Shown here: positions 32,744 to 43,400 of the stretch, in pieces
Layout of the letters: every line of letters starts with the position of its first letter
How positions within the stretch are numbered: the first letter of the stretch is position 1
Source: DASTPP01 sp035762175
Lineage (GTDB): Bacteria; Myxococcota_A; Polyangia; Polyangiales; Polyangiaceae
DNA length: 45,015 nucleotides
Direction: 5' to 3'
Assembly: GCA_035762175.1 (NCBI GenBank)
Contig: DASTPP010000053.1
Span: forward strand, 1-45,015
Program-made: the position numbers and the translations under genes
Notes under the pieces: model-generated
What the model saw: only the letters and a program-made list of their open reading frames with translations
The model's database searches: none
Told to the model about the DNA's origin: nothing

Positions 32744-33496
32744 ATGGGCTACACCAGGGGGGTGGGCCGGTCGGCGGGCGAGCGGGCGAGGGCCGGGGCG
32801 GCGCGGGCCGTGGCCGGGGCGTCGGCGCGGGCGAGGGCGTGGGTCGAGCGGCGGCCGCGCCTCGGCACGGCGCTCGACGTCGACGGCCTGGCGATGCTGG
32901 CGCTCTCGACCGGGGTCATCGCGTGCACGGGCGGCGCGAGCCTACTGATGGCGGCGCTCTACGTCGACGCCGTGGCGCGGCGGGCGCCGGCCCGGGCGCC
33001 CGAGGGCGTGGTGCTCGTGGTGCTCGGCGCGCGGCTCGGGGCCGAGGGGCTGCCGCGCGACTTCGAGCTGCGCCTGCGCCGCGCGCTCGCGCACGGGCCC
33101 GGCCGCGACGTGCTGGTGGTCGGGGGGGCGACCACGGCCGGCCGGCCGCCCGAGGGCGAGGCGGGCAAGGCGTTTCTGGTCGCGGGGGGGGCCGACCCGG
33201 CGCGCGTGGCGGTCGAGGCGCGCTCGCGGCACACGCTCGAGAACCTGCGCGCGCTGCGCGAGCGGCTGCCGACCGGGCGCGCCGCGCTCATCACCAACCG
33301 CTACCACCTCGCGCGCGCGCTCGTGCTCGCCCGCGGGCTCGGCCTCGCGCTCGAGCCCTGCGCGGCCGAAGCCCCGGGGGCGCCGCGGCGGCTCGGCGCG
33401 ACGGTCGTCGAGGCCGTCTACCTGCACTGGTACGTCACCGGCCGGGCCTTCGCCCGCGCGGCGGGGGTGCGCCGCATGCTCGACAAGATCGGCTGA
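32744..33496 (+). CDS. YdcF/DUF218-family membrane-anchored protein
   Basis: A 250-residue protein. An Arg/Ala-rich N-terminus is followed by one or two membrane helices (LAMLALSTGVIACTGGASLL, about residues 47-72). The DUF218 domain then follows: GVVLVVLGARLG, VLVVGGATTAGRPPEGEAGK, VEARSRHTLENLRALRE and ALITNRYHLARALVLARGLG. This set matches YdcF/SanA/ElyC-like proteins linked to envelope functions, including undecaprenyl-phosphate or peptidoglycan-related roles; exact function open. The start at ATG 32744 is supported by normal family length. Confidence 0.82.
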   Translation: MGYTRGVGRSAGERARAGAARAVAGASARARAWVERRPRLGTALDVDGLAMLALSTGVIACTGGASLLMAALYVDAVARRAPARAPEGVVLVVLGARLGAEGLPRDFELRLRRALAHGPGRDVLVVGGATTAGRPPEGEAGKAFLVAGGADPARVAVEARSRHTLENLRALRERLPTGRAALITNRYHLARALVLARGLGLALEPCAAEAPGAPRRLGATVVEAVYLHWYVTGRAFARAAGVRRMLDKIG

Positions 33497-33571
33497 GCGC
33501 CGGCGCGCTGGGGCGAGGGCTGCGCCGGGCCCGGCGGCGGGCGGGGGCGGGGTGGCCGGGCCCCGCGCTTC

Positions 33572-33731
33572 GGCTCTGTCGGGCGAAGGCTCCCGTCGCC
33601 CGGCGGCGGATCCGCGGCGCGTTCGACGCCGGCGGGGCGCTTGAAATCCGGGCGGATTCCGGCGCGCCTCGCCGGCGCCGAACGCTTTCGTCTCGGCCGC
33701 CGCGCTCGGTCCGCCTTCGCCCGACAGAGCC
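33572..33731. repeat. 160-bp nested inverted repeat (terminator or MITE-like element)
   Basis: Outer arms GGCTCTGTCGGGCGAAGGC (33572-33590) and its exact complement at 33713-33731 (19 bp). Inner arms of 16 bp, GCGTTCGACGCCGGCG (33619-33634) and 33670-33685, differ at one base. The innermost part has AATCC/GGATT around GGGC. The whole segment can fold into one long hairpin. It sits between the convergent YdcF-like and radical SAM genes and its last base touches the latter's stop codon. No flanking target-site duplication is seen. A terminator is likely; a non-autonomous element is possible. Confidence 0.8.
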
Positions 33732-35092
33732 TAGAGGCCCCAGGGGATGGAGAGGGCGCGGTGCTTGCGCCAGGCGCGCTCGCCGCCGACGATCTTGCGC
33801 TCGGTGAGCTCGTGCATCATGAGGTTGACCGGCCAGTAGCCGATGTTTTGAATCCACGAGTGGTCGCGGCCGGGGTCGTAGCGGCGGGCGATGCTGCCGT
33901 ACGAGTACATCGTGCGCCAGGCGCGCCGCCAGCCCTCGCGCAGCTCGTCGCGGCTCATGTGCGCGGGCACGAAGAAGGGGGCCTTGGCGTCGTAGTCGGC
34001 GTCGAGCCACCAGCGGTCGTGGGTGAGGCGCCCCTCGGCCGCGAGCCGCTCGTAGAGCTTGGTGCCGGGGTAGGGCGTCAGCAGCCCGAAGGTGGCCATC
34101 GCGAGCTTGGCCTCGACGCAGAACTCGACCGTGCGCTCGAACGACGCGCCCCGGTCTTCGTCGAGGCCGAAGATGAAGCTGCCCCAGACCGCGATGCCGT
34201 GCTCGGCGAGCTGGCGGACGACGTCGTGGTAGCGGCGGGGGCGGTTCTGCCGCTTGCCCGCGGCGCTGACGGCGGCGTCGTCGACCGACTCGAAGCCGAT
34301 GAAGAGGGCGCGGCAGCCCGAGCGCGCCATCACCTCGACGTTCTCGACCCGGTGCAGCGCCGCGAGCGAGGCCTGGCCGACCCAGTGCTTCTTGAGCGGC
34401 ACCATCGCCTCGAAGAGCTCGTGGCTGTACTTGGTGTGAATCATCACGTTGTCGTCGCCGAACAGCACGCGCTGGCTGACGCGCTCGAGCTCGTCGATGA
34501 CCTCGCGCACGGGCCGGAACCGGAAGCGCGACCCGTTGTAGGTCGAGACGCTGCAGAACTCGCAGGGGAAGGGGCAGCCGCGCGTCGTCTGCACGACGTC
34601 GAAGGGCACGTAGCGCAGCGAGCGCGTCAGGTCGCGTCGCGGCCGCGGCAGGTTGGCGAGGTCGGGCCAGCCCTCGTGCGCGTAGACCTTGCGGCGCAGG
34701 AGCGACTTGCCCCGCGCCCCGAGCCGGCCCGCGCGCGCGTCTTCGACGACCTCGCGCCAGAGCCACTCGGCCTCGCCGACGACGACCGCGTCGGCGTGCG
34801 CCTGCGCCTCGTCGGGCAGCGCCGTCACGTGGATGCCGCCGAGCACCACCGGCACCCCCCGCGCCCGGTACGCGTCGGCGATCGCGTAGGCGCGCGAGGC
34901 CGTCTTCGAGTTGACGCTGATGCCCACCAGGGCGGGGCAGTCGTGCTCGCGCTCGAGGTCGATGGGGTCGAGCCCGTCGTCGCGGAAGGTCAGCTCGACG
35001 TCGTCGGGCGTGTGCGCCGCCAGCGTCGCGACCCAGAGCGGCTTGATGTGTGTCGAGTCCTCGTTCGAGGGGGCGACGAGGTGCACGTGCAT
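33731..35092 (-). CDS. B12-binding-domain radical SAM protein
   Basis: A 453-residue enzyme. The N-terminal cobalamin-binding-type Rossmann domain (about residues 1-130: LTFRDDGLDP, LVGISVNSKTASRAYAIAD, VVLGGIHVTALPDEAQAHAD) is followed by a radical SAM core with TTRGCPFPCEFCSV (CxxxCxxC, about 171-178), LFGDDNVMIH, FIGFESVDD and FGLLTPYPGTKLYERL. It matches the BchE/Hpn-type class E radical SAM family, which does methylations, cyclisations or P-methylation-like chemistry; substrate unknown. The ATG lies 10 nt after the stop that the beta'-like gene would have without its 31-bp duplication, so the two were probably co-transcribed. Confidence 0.9.
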   Translation of the reverse strand: MHVHLVAPSNEDSTHIKPLWVATLAAHTPDDVELTFRDDGLDPIDLEREHDCPALVGISVNSKTASRAYAIADAYRARGVPVVLGGIHVTALPDEAQAHADAVVVGEAEWLWREVVEDARAGRLGARGKSLLRRKVYAHEGWPDLANLPRPRRDLTRSLRYVPFDVVQTTRGCPFPCEFCSVSTYNGSRFRFRPVREVIDELERVSQRVLFGDDNVMIHTKYSHELFEAMVPLKKHWVGQASLAALHRVENVEVMARSGCRALFIGFESVDDAAVSAAGKRQNRPRRYHDVVRQLAEHGIAVWGSFIFGLDEDRGASFERTVEFCVEAKLAMATFGLLTPYPGTKLYERLAAEGRLTHDRWWLDADYDAKAPFFVPAHMSRDELREGWRRAWRTMYSYGSIARRYDPGRDHSWIQNIGYWPVNLMMHELTERKIVGGERAWRKHRALSIPWGL

Positions 35093-37356
35093 GGCCCAAG
35101 GCCTACCACGCGGCGACACCCTCGGCCACGAGCTCTGGCGTGGTGTGGCCCCCCCGCCCCCCGGGCCTCCGCGGCCGGGCGATGAGGTCGGCGCGCGCTC
35201 TGCCCGACGCCGACGCCTTCGCCGCCTTCGTCGAGCTCTTGCCCGGGGTTCGCCGCCTTCGTCGAGCGCTCGCCCGGGGCGCTCGCGCGAGGCGCCGGGG
35301 CGGCGGCGTCGCCCGAGGCTAACCCCTCGGGCCCGGGCGAGGGCACGAACGCTTTCTGGCAGAATCGAAACAGGTCGCTCACCGCCGCGTCGAGCTCTTC
35401 GGCCGCCGCCCGGGCCCGCGCGTCGTCGGGGTCGGCGCCCGCGAGCGCCTCGAGCGCCGCGCTGGCGCGCACCACCTCGGCGAGCCGGGCGAACCACCCG
35501 TCACGCAACACGAGCCCCCGCCCCGGGCCGAACTCTTGGGCCCAGAAGTCGGGCGGTAGGACGGGCAACTCGCGCAGGACGAGCGTCTCGTCGGGCCGCC
35601 ACCCCCTCTCGAAGAGCGCCCGAGCCACCAGCGCCCGGCGCCCCGCCGGCGTCGACGCGTCGGCCCCCGCGCTCTCGCCGACGATCGCTTCGAGATCGAG
35701 CCCCCGCAGCACCTCCCGGATGGCCTCGACCCCCGCCGCCACCTTCGGGGCGTCCGGGTCGTCGTCGGCCGGGCCCTCGCCCCGCCAGAGGTCTCCCTCG
35801 CGGGCGTGGCCGAGGCCCCCGTCGACGACGAGCGAGGCCCCCCGGCTTTGGGCGACGTCGCGCAGCGCCTCGCGCGTCAGGCCCAGCAGCGCGCCGAGCG
35901 GGCTCGAGGGCGAGGCGCCGTAAAAGGGGTGCAGCACGGGCGCGGCGAGCGCGAGGTGCCCGAGGCGGTAGCAGCGATGCAACGACGAGACGACCTCGAC
36001 CCCGCATTGCTCGCACACCACGCCCTCCTCGGCGGGGCCGTACCGGCCGCACGCGCAGCACCGGTCGCGCGTCGGGCCGAAGATGCGCTGGCAGGCGGGC
36101 CCCGCCGGCACCGGCGCGCCCCCTTCGTCGAGGGCCGGCGGCTCGAGCACCCGGCCGTAGGACCGCTCGAACACCTTGCTCGGGGGCAGCAAGTGCCACC
36201 CCCGCACGAGGTCGGCGAGCCCCCCGCGGGGCTTGCGGTAGAACCGAATGGCCTCGTCGAGGCCGTAACCCCGCCGCAAGAATTCGTCGCCCCGCCGGGC
36301 GTCGCCGCCGGTCGTCCAGGCGTGGCCGAGCGCCCGGCAGGCCGAGTCGACGTCGCCCGGGAGCGAGTATCGAAGCTCGTGCGCCCCGCCGGCCGCCTCG
36401 CTCCAGCGGAGCGCCGCGCGCACCGCCGCTTCGGCGCGCGCGAGGTCGCCCTCGGCGGAGAGGGGGCCGGCGCCCGCCCCGCCGGCGGCAAGCTCGCCAG
36501 AGGCGCCGCCGGAGCCCGGCCCGGCCATGGCGGCCTCGGCGAAGGCGCGGCCGAGCCTCGCCTCGACGGCGGCGAGCCAGGCGGCGTCGGCCGGCGAGGG
36601 GGCCGCCTCGGCCGCGCCGAGCAGCAACGTGCGCGCCCGGAGCAAGGGCTCGCGGTCGCCGGTCGGGGCGGCGAGGTGGTAGCGGGCGACGGCCTCGCGC
36701 CGCGCCCACTCTGCCCCGGGCCGCCCTTCGGCGAGGGCGATCGCGAACGTCAGGGCGTCGCGCCGCACCGCCTCGAACTCGTGCAGCCCGAGGGCGAGAT
36801 CGAAGAGCGCCGCGGGGTCGGCCGGCGGAGCGGCCGGGTCGGTCGACGCCGCGGCGGCGCGGGCCGACGAGAGCGAATGCGCGGCGAAGTCGCCGGCCGG
36901 CGGGGCGGCGCGCAGCAGCTCGCGCGCCGGCTCGTCGAGCAAGCCGAGCTCGTCGTCCTGGCGGAGCCGCTCGAACGCGCGGGCGAGGTCGGCCTTGACC
37001 CGGGCGACGAAGAAGGCCGAGTCGGGCCGCGCGTCGCGCTCGTGCAGGGCGCAGGCGAGGCGCTCGCAGGCGCGCAGCCAGGACAGAACCTCGGGCTCGT
37101 CGTGCTCGTGGGCGCGGCGACTCGACAGGGCGGCGTACGCGTCGAGCAGCGGGCGCAGGGCGTCGGGGCCCCCGGCCTCGAGCGCGAGGCGCTCGGCGGC
37201 CGAGTACGCGGCGAGCAGCGCCGGGACGTCGCGCCGCAACCAGTCGCCGCTCACCGCGAGGCGCACGAGCTCGGCGACGGCGGCGACCTGCCCGGCCCCT
37301 CGGGCCTCGCTCGCGGCGCGGCGGGCCTCGTCGAAGGCCCGCCGTTCTTGGAACAT
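34990..37356 (-). CDS. RNA polymerase beta'-clamp-like protein with helical N-terminus (3' end frameshifted)
   Basis: The ORF has 788 codons. Residues 1-380 are alpha-helical, TPR-like (VAELVRLAVSGDWLRRDVPA). From 380 the sequence is RpoC-like: CQRIFGPTRDRCCACGRYG and EEGVVCEQCGVEV (zinc Cys 434, 436, 448, 451), RLGHLALAAPVLHPF, SPLGALLGLTREALRDV, VEAIREVLRGLDLEAI and LVLRELPVLPPDF (595-603). The clamp helices follow (about 615-665). These align in order with E. coli beta' from about residue 60 to 310. The catalytic NADFDGD barrel, bridge helix and trigger loop are absent. The present ORF runs past the proper end because of the 31-bp duplication and overlaps the radical SAM gene by 103 nt; the ancestral stop is at 35103. 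Function unknown: RNA-polymerase or sigma-factor interaction is an inference. Confidence 0.8.
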   Translation of the reverse strand: MFQERRAFDEARRAASEARGAGQVAAVAELVRLAVSGDWLRRDVPALLAAYSAAERLALEAGGPDALRPLLDAYAALSSRRAHEHDEPEVLSWLRACERLACALHERDARPDSAFFVARVKADLARAFERLRQDDELGLLDEPARELLRAAPPAGDFAAHSLSSARAAAASTDPAAPPADPAALFDLALGLHEFEAVRRDALTFAIALAEGRPGAEWARREAVARYHLAAPTGDREPLLRARTLLLGAAEAAPSPADAAWLAAVEARLGRAFAEAAMAGPGSGGASGELAAGGAGAGPLSAEGDLARAEAAVRAALRWSEAAGGAHELRYSLPGDVDSACRALGHAWTTGGDARRGDEFLRRGYGLDEAIRFYRKPRGGLADLVRGWHLLPPSKVFERSYGRVLEPPALDEGGAPVPAGPACQRIFGPTRDRCCACGRYGPAEEGVVCEQCGVEVVSSLHRCYRLGHLALAAPVLHPFYGASPSSPLGALLGLTREALRDVAQSRGASLVVDGGLGHAREGDLWRGEGPADDDPDAPKVAAGVEAIREVLRGLDLEAIVGESAGADASTPAGRRALVARALFERGWRPDETLVLRELPVLPPDFWAQEFGPGRGLVLRDGWFARLAEVVRASAALEALAGADPDDARARAAAEELDAAVSDLFRFCQKAFVPSPGPEGLASGDAAAPAPRASAPGERSTKAANPGQELDEGGEGVGVGQSARRPHRPAAEARGAGGPHHARARGRGCRRVVGLGPCTCTSSPPRTRTRHTSSRSGSRRWRRTRPTTSS
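35218..35279. repeat. 31-bp tandem duplication in the 3' end of the beta'-like gene
   Basis: Units 35218-35248 and 35249-35279 (plus strand begins TTCGCCGCCTTCGTCGAG) match at 29 of 31 positions. The length is not a multiple of 3, so it shifts the minus-strand frame. Without one unit, the frame reads ...STKAAKASASGRA...ELVAEGVAAW and ends at TAG 35103-35105, with third positions nearly all G/C; the present frame after the repeat has many A/T third positions. Confidence 0.9.
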
Positions 37357-37457
37357 ATCGGCCACGCCCCCGAGTGTCGCCCGACGGCGCCCCGGGCGCA
37401 CGCCTTCTCGCGAGGGGCGTGCCGGCCGCCCCGCTTGCTGGTATCCCCTCGGGCTCG

Positions 37458-40400
37458 GTGTCCTCGAGCCTCGACCGCCTCTCGCAGCTCCCGACCCCGG
37501 GGCAGCGCGCATTGCTCGACGAGTGCCTCGACGCCGGCGCCGACCCGATCGAGCTCGTGCGGGCGTGCGCGGCGCTTTCCGACCCGTGGCCGCTTTCGCA
37601 CGTGCTCGGGGCCCTCCGCGCGCGGGGCCGGTCGGGCGAGGCGGGCCCCGCGCTCGGCGAGCTCCTGGCCGGCGGCGACCCGCTGGCGGTGCGGCAGGCG
37701 CTGCGGGCGCTGCCCCCGCGCGACAGCCCGCCCGCCCTCGTGCGCGCCGTGGCCGAGGCGTGCGCCGCGCTGCCGCTCGAGCGAGTCGAGGCGCTCGGGC
37801 TCGCGCTGCAGTGGCTGGGCGAGGCGGCGCCCCGCGAGCGGCGGCGCCTGCACGAGGCGGCGGCCGAGCGGTGTCGGGCGGCGGCGGCCGAGGGCGGGGC
37901 GCCCGACGAGGGGGCGCTGCTGCTCGCGCCGGGGGCGGCGCTGCGGGCGCTCGGCGCCGAAGGGGGCGGGGCGCTCGGGGCGGCGCTCGAGGCCTTCGCG
38001 GGGCGGGTGCTGCGGACGCTCGGGCGGGGGCCGCGCTCGCTCTCGCAGGCGAACGCCGAAGAGCTGCTCGCGCGGCGCGTCTACGAGGGGCGCGGGCACT
38101 TTCTCTTCGAGCTCTTGCAGAACGCCGACGACGCGCGAGCCGGCGAGGTCACGCTCGCGGTGCGCGGCGGCGAGCTCTCGCTCTCGCACGACGGCGTGCC
38201 GTTCGACTGCCGCGACGTGCTCGGCGTGCTCTCGGTCGGCCTCTCGACCAAGCAGGAGGGCGACATCGGCCTCTTCGGCGCGGGCTTCAAGTCGGTCTAC
38301 GCCGTCACCGAGCGCCCGCGCGTCTATTCGGGCCCCTACCGCTTCGAGATCGCCGGCATGTCGCGGCCCAGGCCGATCGCGGCGCCCGAGGGGCTGCCGC
38401 CCGGCCTCACCTGCTTTGCCCTGCCGCTCGACCGCGGCGACGACGAGGCCGAGCTGCTCGACGAGGCGCTCGCGCTGCCGCCAGAGCTGTTGCTCACGCT
38501 CCGCCACGTGCGCCGCCTCGTCGTCGAAGGGGGCGACGGCGTGCGGCGCGCGCTCGGGCGGGTCGACGAGGGGGCGGTCGTCACGCTGCTCGACGAGGGC
38601 AGGGGCGAGCCGAGGCGCTTCGTCGGCGCGCGCGGGGGCGACGCCGCGCCGGTGCTGGTGGCGCTCGAGCTCGACGAAGGGGGGCTGCCCCGCGCGCCCG
38701 CGCCCGGCCGCCCCTCGGTCTATTGCTACCTGCCCACGCGCGAAGAGTCGGGGCTGCCGCTGCTCCTGCACGGCGCCTTCGACGTGCCGCTCGACCGCGA
38801 GCGCCTGCGCCGCGACTCGGCGCGCAACCGGCAGGCGCTCGTCGCCGCCGGGGCGCTGCTCGGGCGGCTCGTCGAGGGGCTCGACGGGCCGCGGGCCGAA
38901 GCGGCGCTCTCGCTGCTCTCGGGGGCGCGGCCTTCGCCCTTCTTCGCCGAGCTGCTCGAGACGGCGCGGCAGCACCTGGGCGACGTGCCCCTCTTTCTGG
39001 CGGCTGACGGGCGTCGAGTGCCGGCGACGCGAGCGCGCCGCGTCGCGCCCACCTTGGCGCCGGTGGTGGCCGGCCTGCCGCTCGACGACGAGGGGCGGGC
39101 GGCGCTCGCGCCCCTCGCGCCCGAGCTCGACGCGGCGGCGGCTTGGCTGGGCGCCGCCGCCTTCGGCCCTGCCGACCTGCTCGCCCTGCTCGAGCGCCGT
39201 CTGCGCGGCGTGAGCGAGGGGGCAAGGGCGCCCGAGCCTTGGCTGGCCGAGGGCGCGGCGGCGCTGGCGGCGGAGCTCGGCCGGCTCGAGGGGGGCGAAG
39301 CGCGGCGGCGCGACGGCCTACCCTGGCTCGTGGCCGAGGGCGGGGGCTGTCATCGCGCGAGCGCGCTGCGGCTCGCGACGCGGGCCCAAGCGGCGCTCTA
39401 CGGCGGGGCGAGGCCGCTGCGGGTCGAGGCGAGCGAGGGCGGCCCCTGGGCGAGCGTGGGCGTGCGCCGGCTCGACGAGCGCGAGATCGTGGCCGACTTG
39501 CACGACGCGACCCGGAGAGCGGCGATGCTCCGTCGCCCCGACGCCCTGCTCGACTACCTGGCAGGGCTGGGGCCGGCGCTGCTCGCGGGGCTCGGGGCGC
39601 TGCCGATCGTTCCGGGCGAAGCGGGGGGCTTCTCGCCGCTGCTCGGCGAGGGGGCGCTCTGGCTCTGGCCGCCCGGCGAGATCGGGGCCTGGCTCGCGTC
39701 GGCGCCGAGGCCGCCCATGGTGGCGCCGGCGACGCAAGCGGCCCACGGCGCGCTCCTGCGGGCGCTGGGGGGGCGAGAGCTGGGCGTGAGCGAGCTCTTC
39801 GGCTGGCTCTCCGAGGGCCCGCCCTTGCCGCTCGAGCAGGCCAGGGCATTGACCGCGGTGGCCGAGCGGTCGTGGCGCTCGTGGACGCCGCGGCAGACCG
39901 AGGCGGCGCTGCGGGCTCCGGTCTTCGTCGACGTCGAGGGGCGACTGCGCCCGGTCGAGGGGCCGGGCGGCGCGCTCATGCCCGCCGATGACGCCATCGT
40001 GGCCCTCGCGCCGGGCCTGCCCTGGCTCGAGGCCGAAGAGCGGCGGCTCGGGCTGCTCGCGGCGACGCCCAGGCTCGGGGCGGCGGCGCTCGTGCAGTCG
40101 CTCGCGGGCGAGGGCCCGCTCTTCGACGAGTGGCCCGACCTCGACCCCGTGCTGGCCTACCTCGGGCCGCGTGTCGGCGAGGTGCCCGGGGCGCTGCGCG
40201 AAGCGCTGGCGCGCGCCGCACGCTGGCCCGGCACCGACGGGGCGCGGCGCCCGCTCCGTGAGCTCTCTCGCCCCTCGAGCGATCCGGCGCTCGAGCGCTT
40301 CTACGCCTCGACCGGGCTGCGCCCGCGCCTCGAAGCCGGCGCGCTGCGTCTCGCCGAGCTGCTGGGGCTGGCCGATCGCCTGGCCCCGGGCGGCCTCGAC

Positions 40401-43400
40401 GCGCTGGTCGACGATCTGGCCGAGGGGCGCGTCGACCCCGCCCACCCTGAGCTCCCGTCGCTGCTCGCGCGAGGCGCGACGGTGCTCGGAGCTGCGGCGC
40501 TCGAGCGCCTGTCGGGCGTCGCGCTCTTTCTCGCCGACGATGGCGCCCGGCGTCCGCTCGCGCCGTGGGGCGTGCAGCGGTCTTCGCCGCGACCTTGCTA
40601 CCGGGCTCACGCGCCCTTCCGACGGCTGCTGGCGCTGGGCTCGGCCCCTCTTCTGGCCGAGGGCGAAGAAGCGCGCTGGGGGCCGGCCCTGCTCGATCGT
40701 GTGGCCGGGCCCCCGGCGGGGCCGGAGGTCTGGGTCGAAGCGCTCGCGAACGATCCCTCTCTTGCCGGCGTCGACGCCGCCCTCGTCGCCCGCGCGACGC
40801 TCTTCGACGCCGGGGCGCGGCGGGAGCTCGAGCCCTTTCGTTCGCGCCTCGACGCGCGCCCCCTCTGGCGCGGGGGTGACGGCGCGCTGCGGCCGGCCTC
40901 GTCGCTCGCGCTACCCGACGAGCTTGCCGAGCTACTGGGCGAGCCCTGGGAGGGCCTCTTGCCGGCCGAGGGCGTGCTCGACCCTCGAGAGCGCTCCGAG
41001 GCCGAGGCGCTGCGCGCTTTTTTCTCCTTTCGACCCGCGCTCGCCTTCGTCGCCGAGCAGGTGCGAGCGCAGGCGCGCTTCGGGCGGACGCTGGGCGAGC
41101 AGCCGCCGCTCCTTGGCCGCGCCGAGCGCGTGGCCACGCTGCGCGCGCGGTCTCAGGGGGCCGACCCCCTGCGGGTCGGCGTCGACGCCACGGGCGCGCT
41201 GACCTCGGCCGAGCTCTGGGACGCCGACGCCGACGAGCAGCTTCTTGCGGCGGGGCTCGCGCTCGAAACGAGGCTGGCCCACCCCGCCCTCGTGGCCGCC
41301 TTGCCTCCGGGCACGTTCGCGCCCTTGCCGCCCGCGCGCTTGCTCGAGGCCCTCGCCCCGGCGTTGCGCGAGCGGGGCTCGATCGACGACGGCCGCTTCG
41401 ACGAAGGCCGCCGCGCGGCGCTCTACCGCTGGCTCGAACGTCGCTCGGCCGCCGTCGAGGCCGACGAGCAGGCGCGCGGGCTGCTCGGCAAGCTGCACGC
41501 CTTCGCCACCGAAGATGGTGGGCGGCGCTGCCCGCGCGAGCTGCTCGCGGCCCCTTCGTTCGAAGCGCTCGGGCTGCCGGGGCGGCCCGCGCCCGAGGTG
41601 CCGGCGGCGGTGCGGGCCTGGCTGGCCCGCGCCTACCGCCTCGACGACGCTGCGCTCGGGCCGCTCCTCGACGCGCTGCTCGACGCCGCCGCGGGCGCCG
41701 CCGAGAGCGGCGACGGAGGGCGGGCCGCGCGGCTCGCGCGTGCGCTCTCCGACGCGCTCACGCCGCCCCCCGGCGCCCGCCCCGACGAGCACGAGGCGCG
41801 GGTCGAACGCGCGCTACGGGCGCAGCGGGCCTCGCGGCGGCTGCGGGTACCGACCGGAGACGGGGCGTTCGTACGCCCGCGCGCCCTCCTGCTCGCCCCG
41901 CCCGAAGAGCGCTCCCTGATCGATCGCTTTCACCCCTCGCCGCCGCCGGCCCCGGCTCCGCACCTCGAACCGGACGCGCTCGCGCCGCTCTTGCGCCGGC
42001 TCGGCGCGCGCGACCGCCTCGGCGCCGACGAGCTCGCGACGCTGATGGCCCCCGGCGGCTCGCTCCCCGGCTTCGAGGCCTCGCTTGCCCGGGCCCGCTA
42101 CGTCGCCCTGGCCCTCGGCGCCGAGCCCTCGCTGCGACAGCGCCTCGAGCTCGACCGCGCCGCGTGGGTGCCGACGGCCGACGGTCGGTTCGAGCCACCC
42201 TCGGCGCTCTTCTGGCCCGAGCCCGGGCTCGAAGAGCTGCTCGGCCCCCGCCCCGACCTGCTGCCCCACCCGCTCTTCGCCCGCACCGTGCCGGCCTCGT
42301 TCGGGCGCCGCATGCGCTTCCGCCGCCCCGCCGACGCCTCGCTCGACGACGTGCTGCGGCCTCTGGCCGACGGGGTGGCCGCCCCCCCGGAGACGCTGCG
42401 CTGGCTCGAGGACGCCCTGCAGGCCGGCGCCCTCGAGCCGCCGGCGCTGCGCCAGGCGCTGGGGCCTCGCCGCGTCTTTCTCGATACGCAGGGCGACGTG
42501 CACGCCTTCGCCGAGCTCGGCACGGGACGAGACGCGCGTCCGGTCTGGGCCGATCACGAACGCTGGCCCAGGCTCGCGTCGGCGCTCCGCCTCGATCGGC
42601 GCCCGGCGCCGAGCGCCGTCGCGCCGTCGGCGCCGGACGCGACCGCCACGCCCCGGAGACCCGCGCCCGCCGCTGCCGCCGAGGGCCCCGACGCTTCGAC
42701 CTTTCCGGGCGAGTCGGCGCCGAAGCAGAGCCTCTGGCAGCGGTGGTTCGGGGCGCCGGCCAAGCCCGTCGTCGCCCCGACCGAGCCCGCGGCGAGGGCC
42801 CCCACGCGCGCCGAGGCGCGGCCCCCTGCGCGGCCGGGCGCGACGGTCGGTTCCGCCGAGGCGCCTCCTGCGCGGCCGGGCGCGACGGGCGGTTCCGCCG
42901 AGGCGCCTCCTGCGCAGGCCGAGCGCCGGGCGCGGCACGAGGCCTGGTACCGCCCATCGGACGCCATTCGCCCGCAGCTCGAGGGGGCCGGCGGTTGGTC
43001 CGAGTCGCGCCGGCAGCGGCCGCGCTACGGTTTCGCGCTCGCCCCGGGCAAGCTGCCTCCGCCCTATCTGTATGCGGCACGCACGGTGGCCGAGCGCTTT
43101 CACGCGCCGACCCAGCGCTGGGAGCGCGGCGGGCTGCCGGCCGAATGGTCGACCCCCGGCGCGCGCGCCCTCTCGCGCGTTCAGTTTCGCGGCCGGGCTC
43201 CCGCCGGCGTCGTGGTCTTGCCCGTGCCGATGTACGCGACGCTCGAGGCCCTCGACGTCGACGGCGCGCCCCAAGAGGCTGTCCTCGGCGCCGACGGCCG
43301 CTGGATGGTCGCGCTCGCCGAGGCCGCCGAGATCGGCTTCGAGGTGGCCCTGCGCGAGGCGCCGCGCTTTCACGACGGGCCGCTCGAGCTCGGCCCCGAG

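Noticed and set aside
35103..37356. The beta'-like gene as a broken piece of the real rpoC
   Set aside because: The domain is joined in frame to a long, well-kept coding region upstream, the clamp part is diverged along its length rather than identical to a housekeeping rpoC, and no rpoB or ribosomal genes are nearby.
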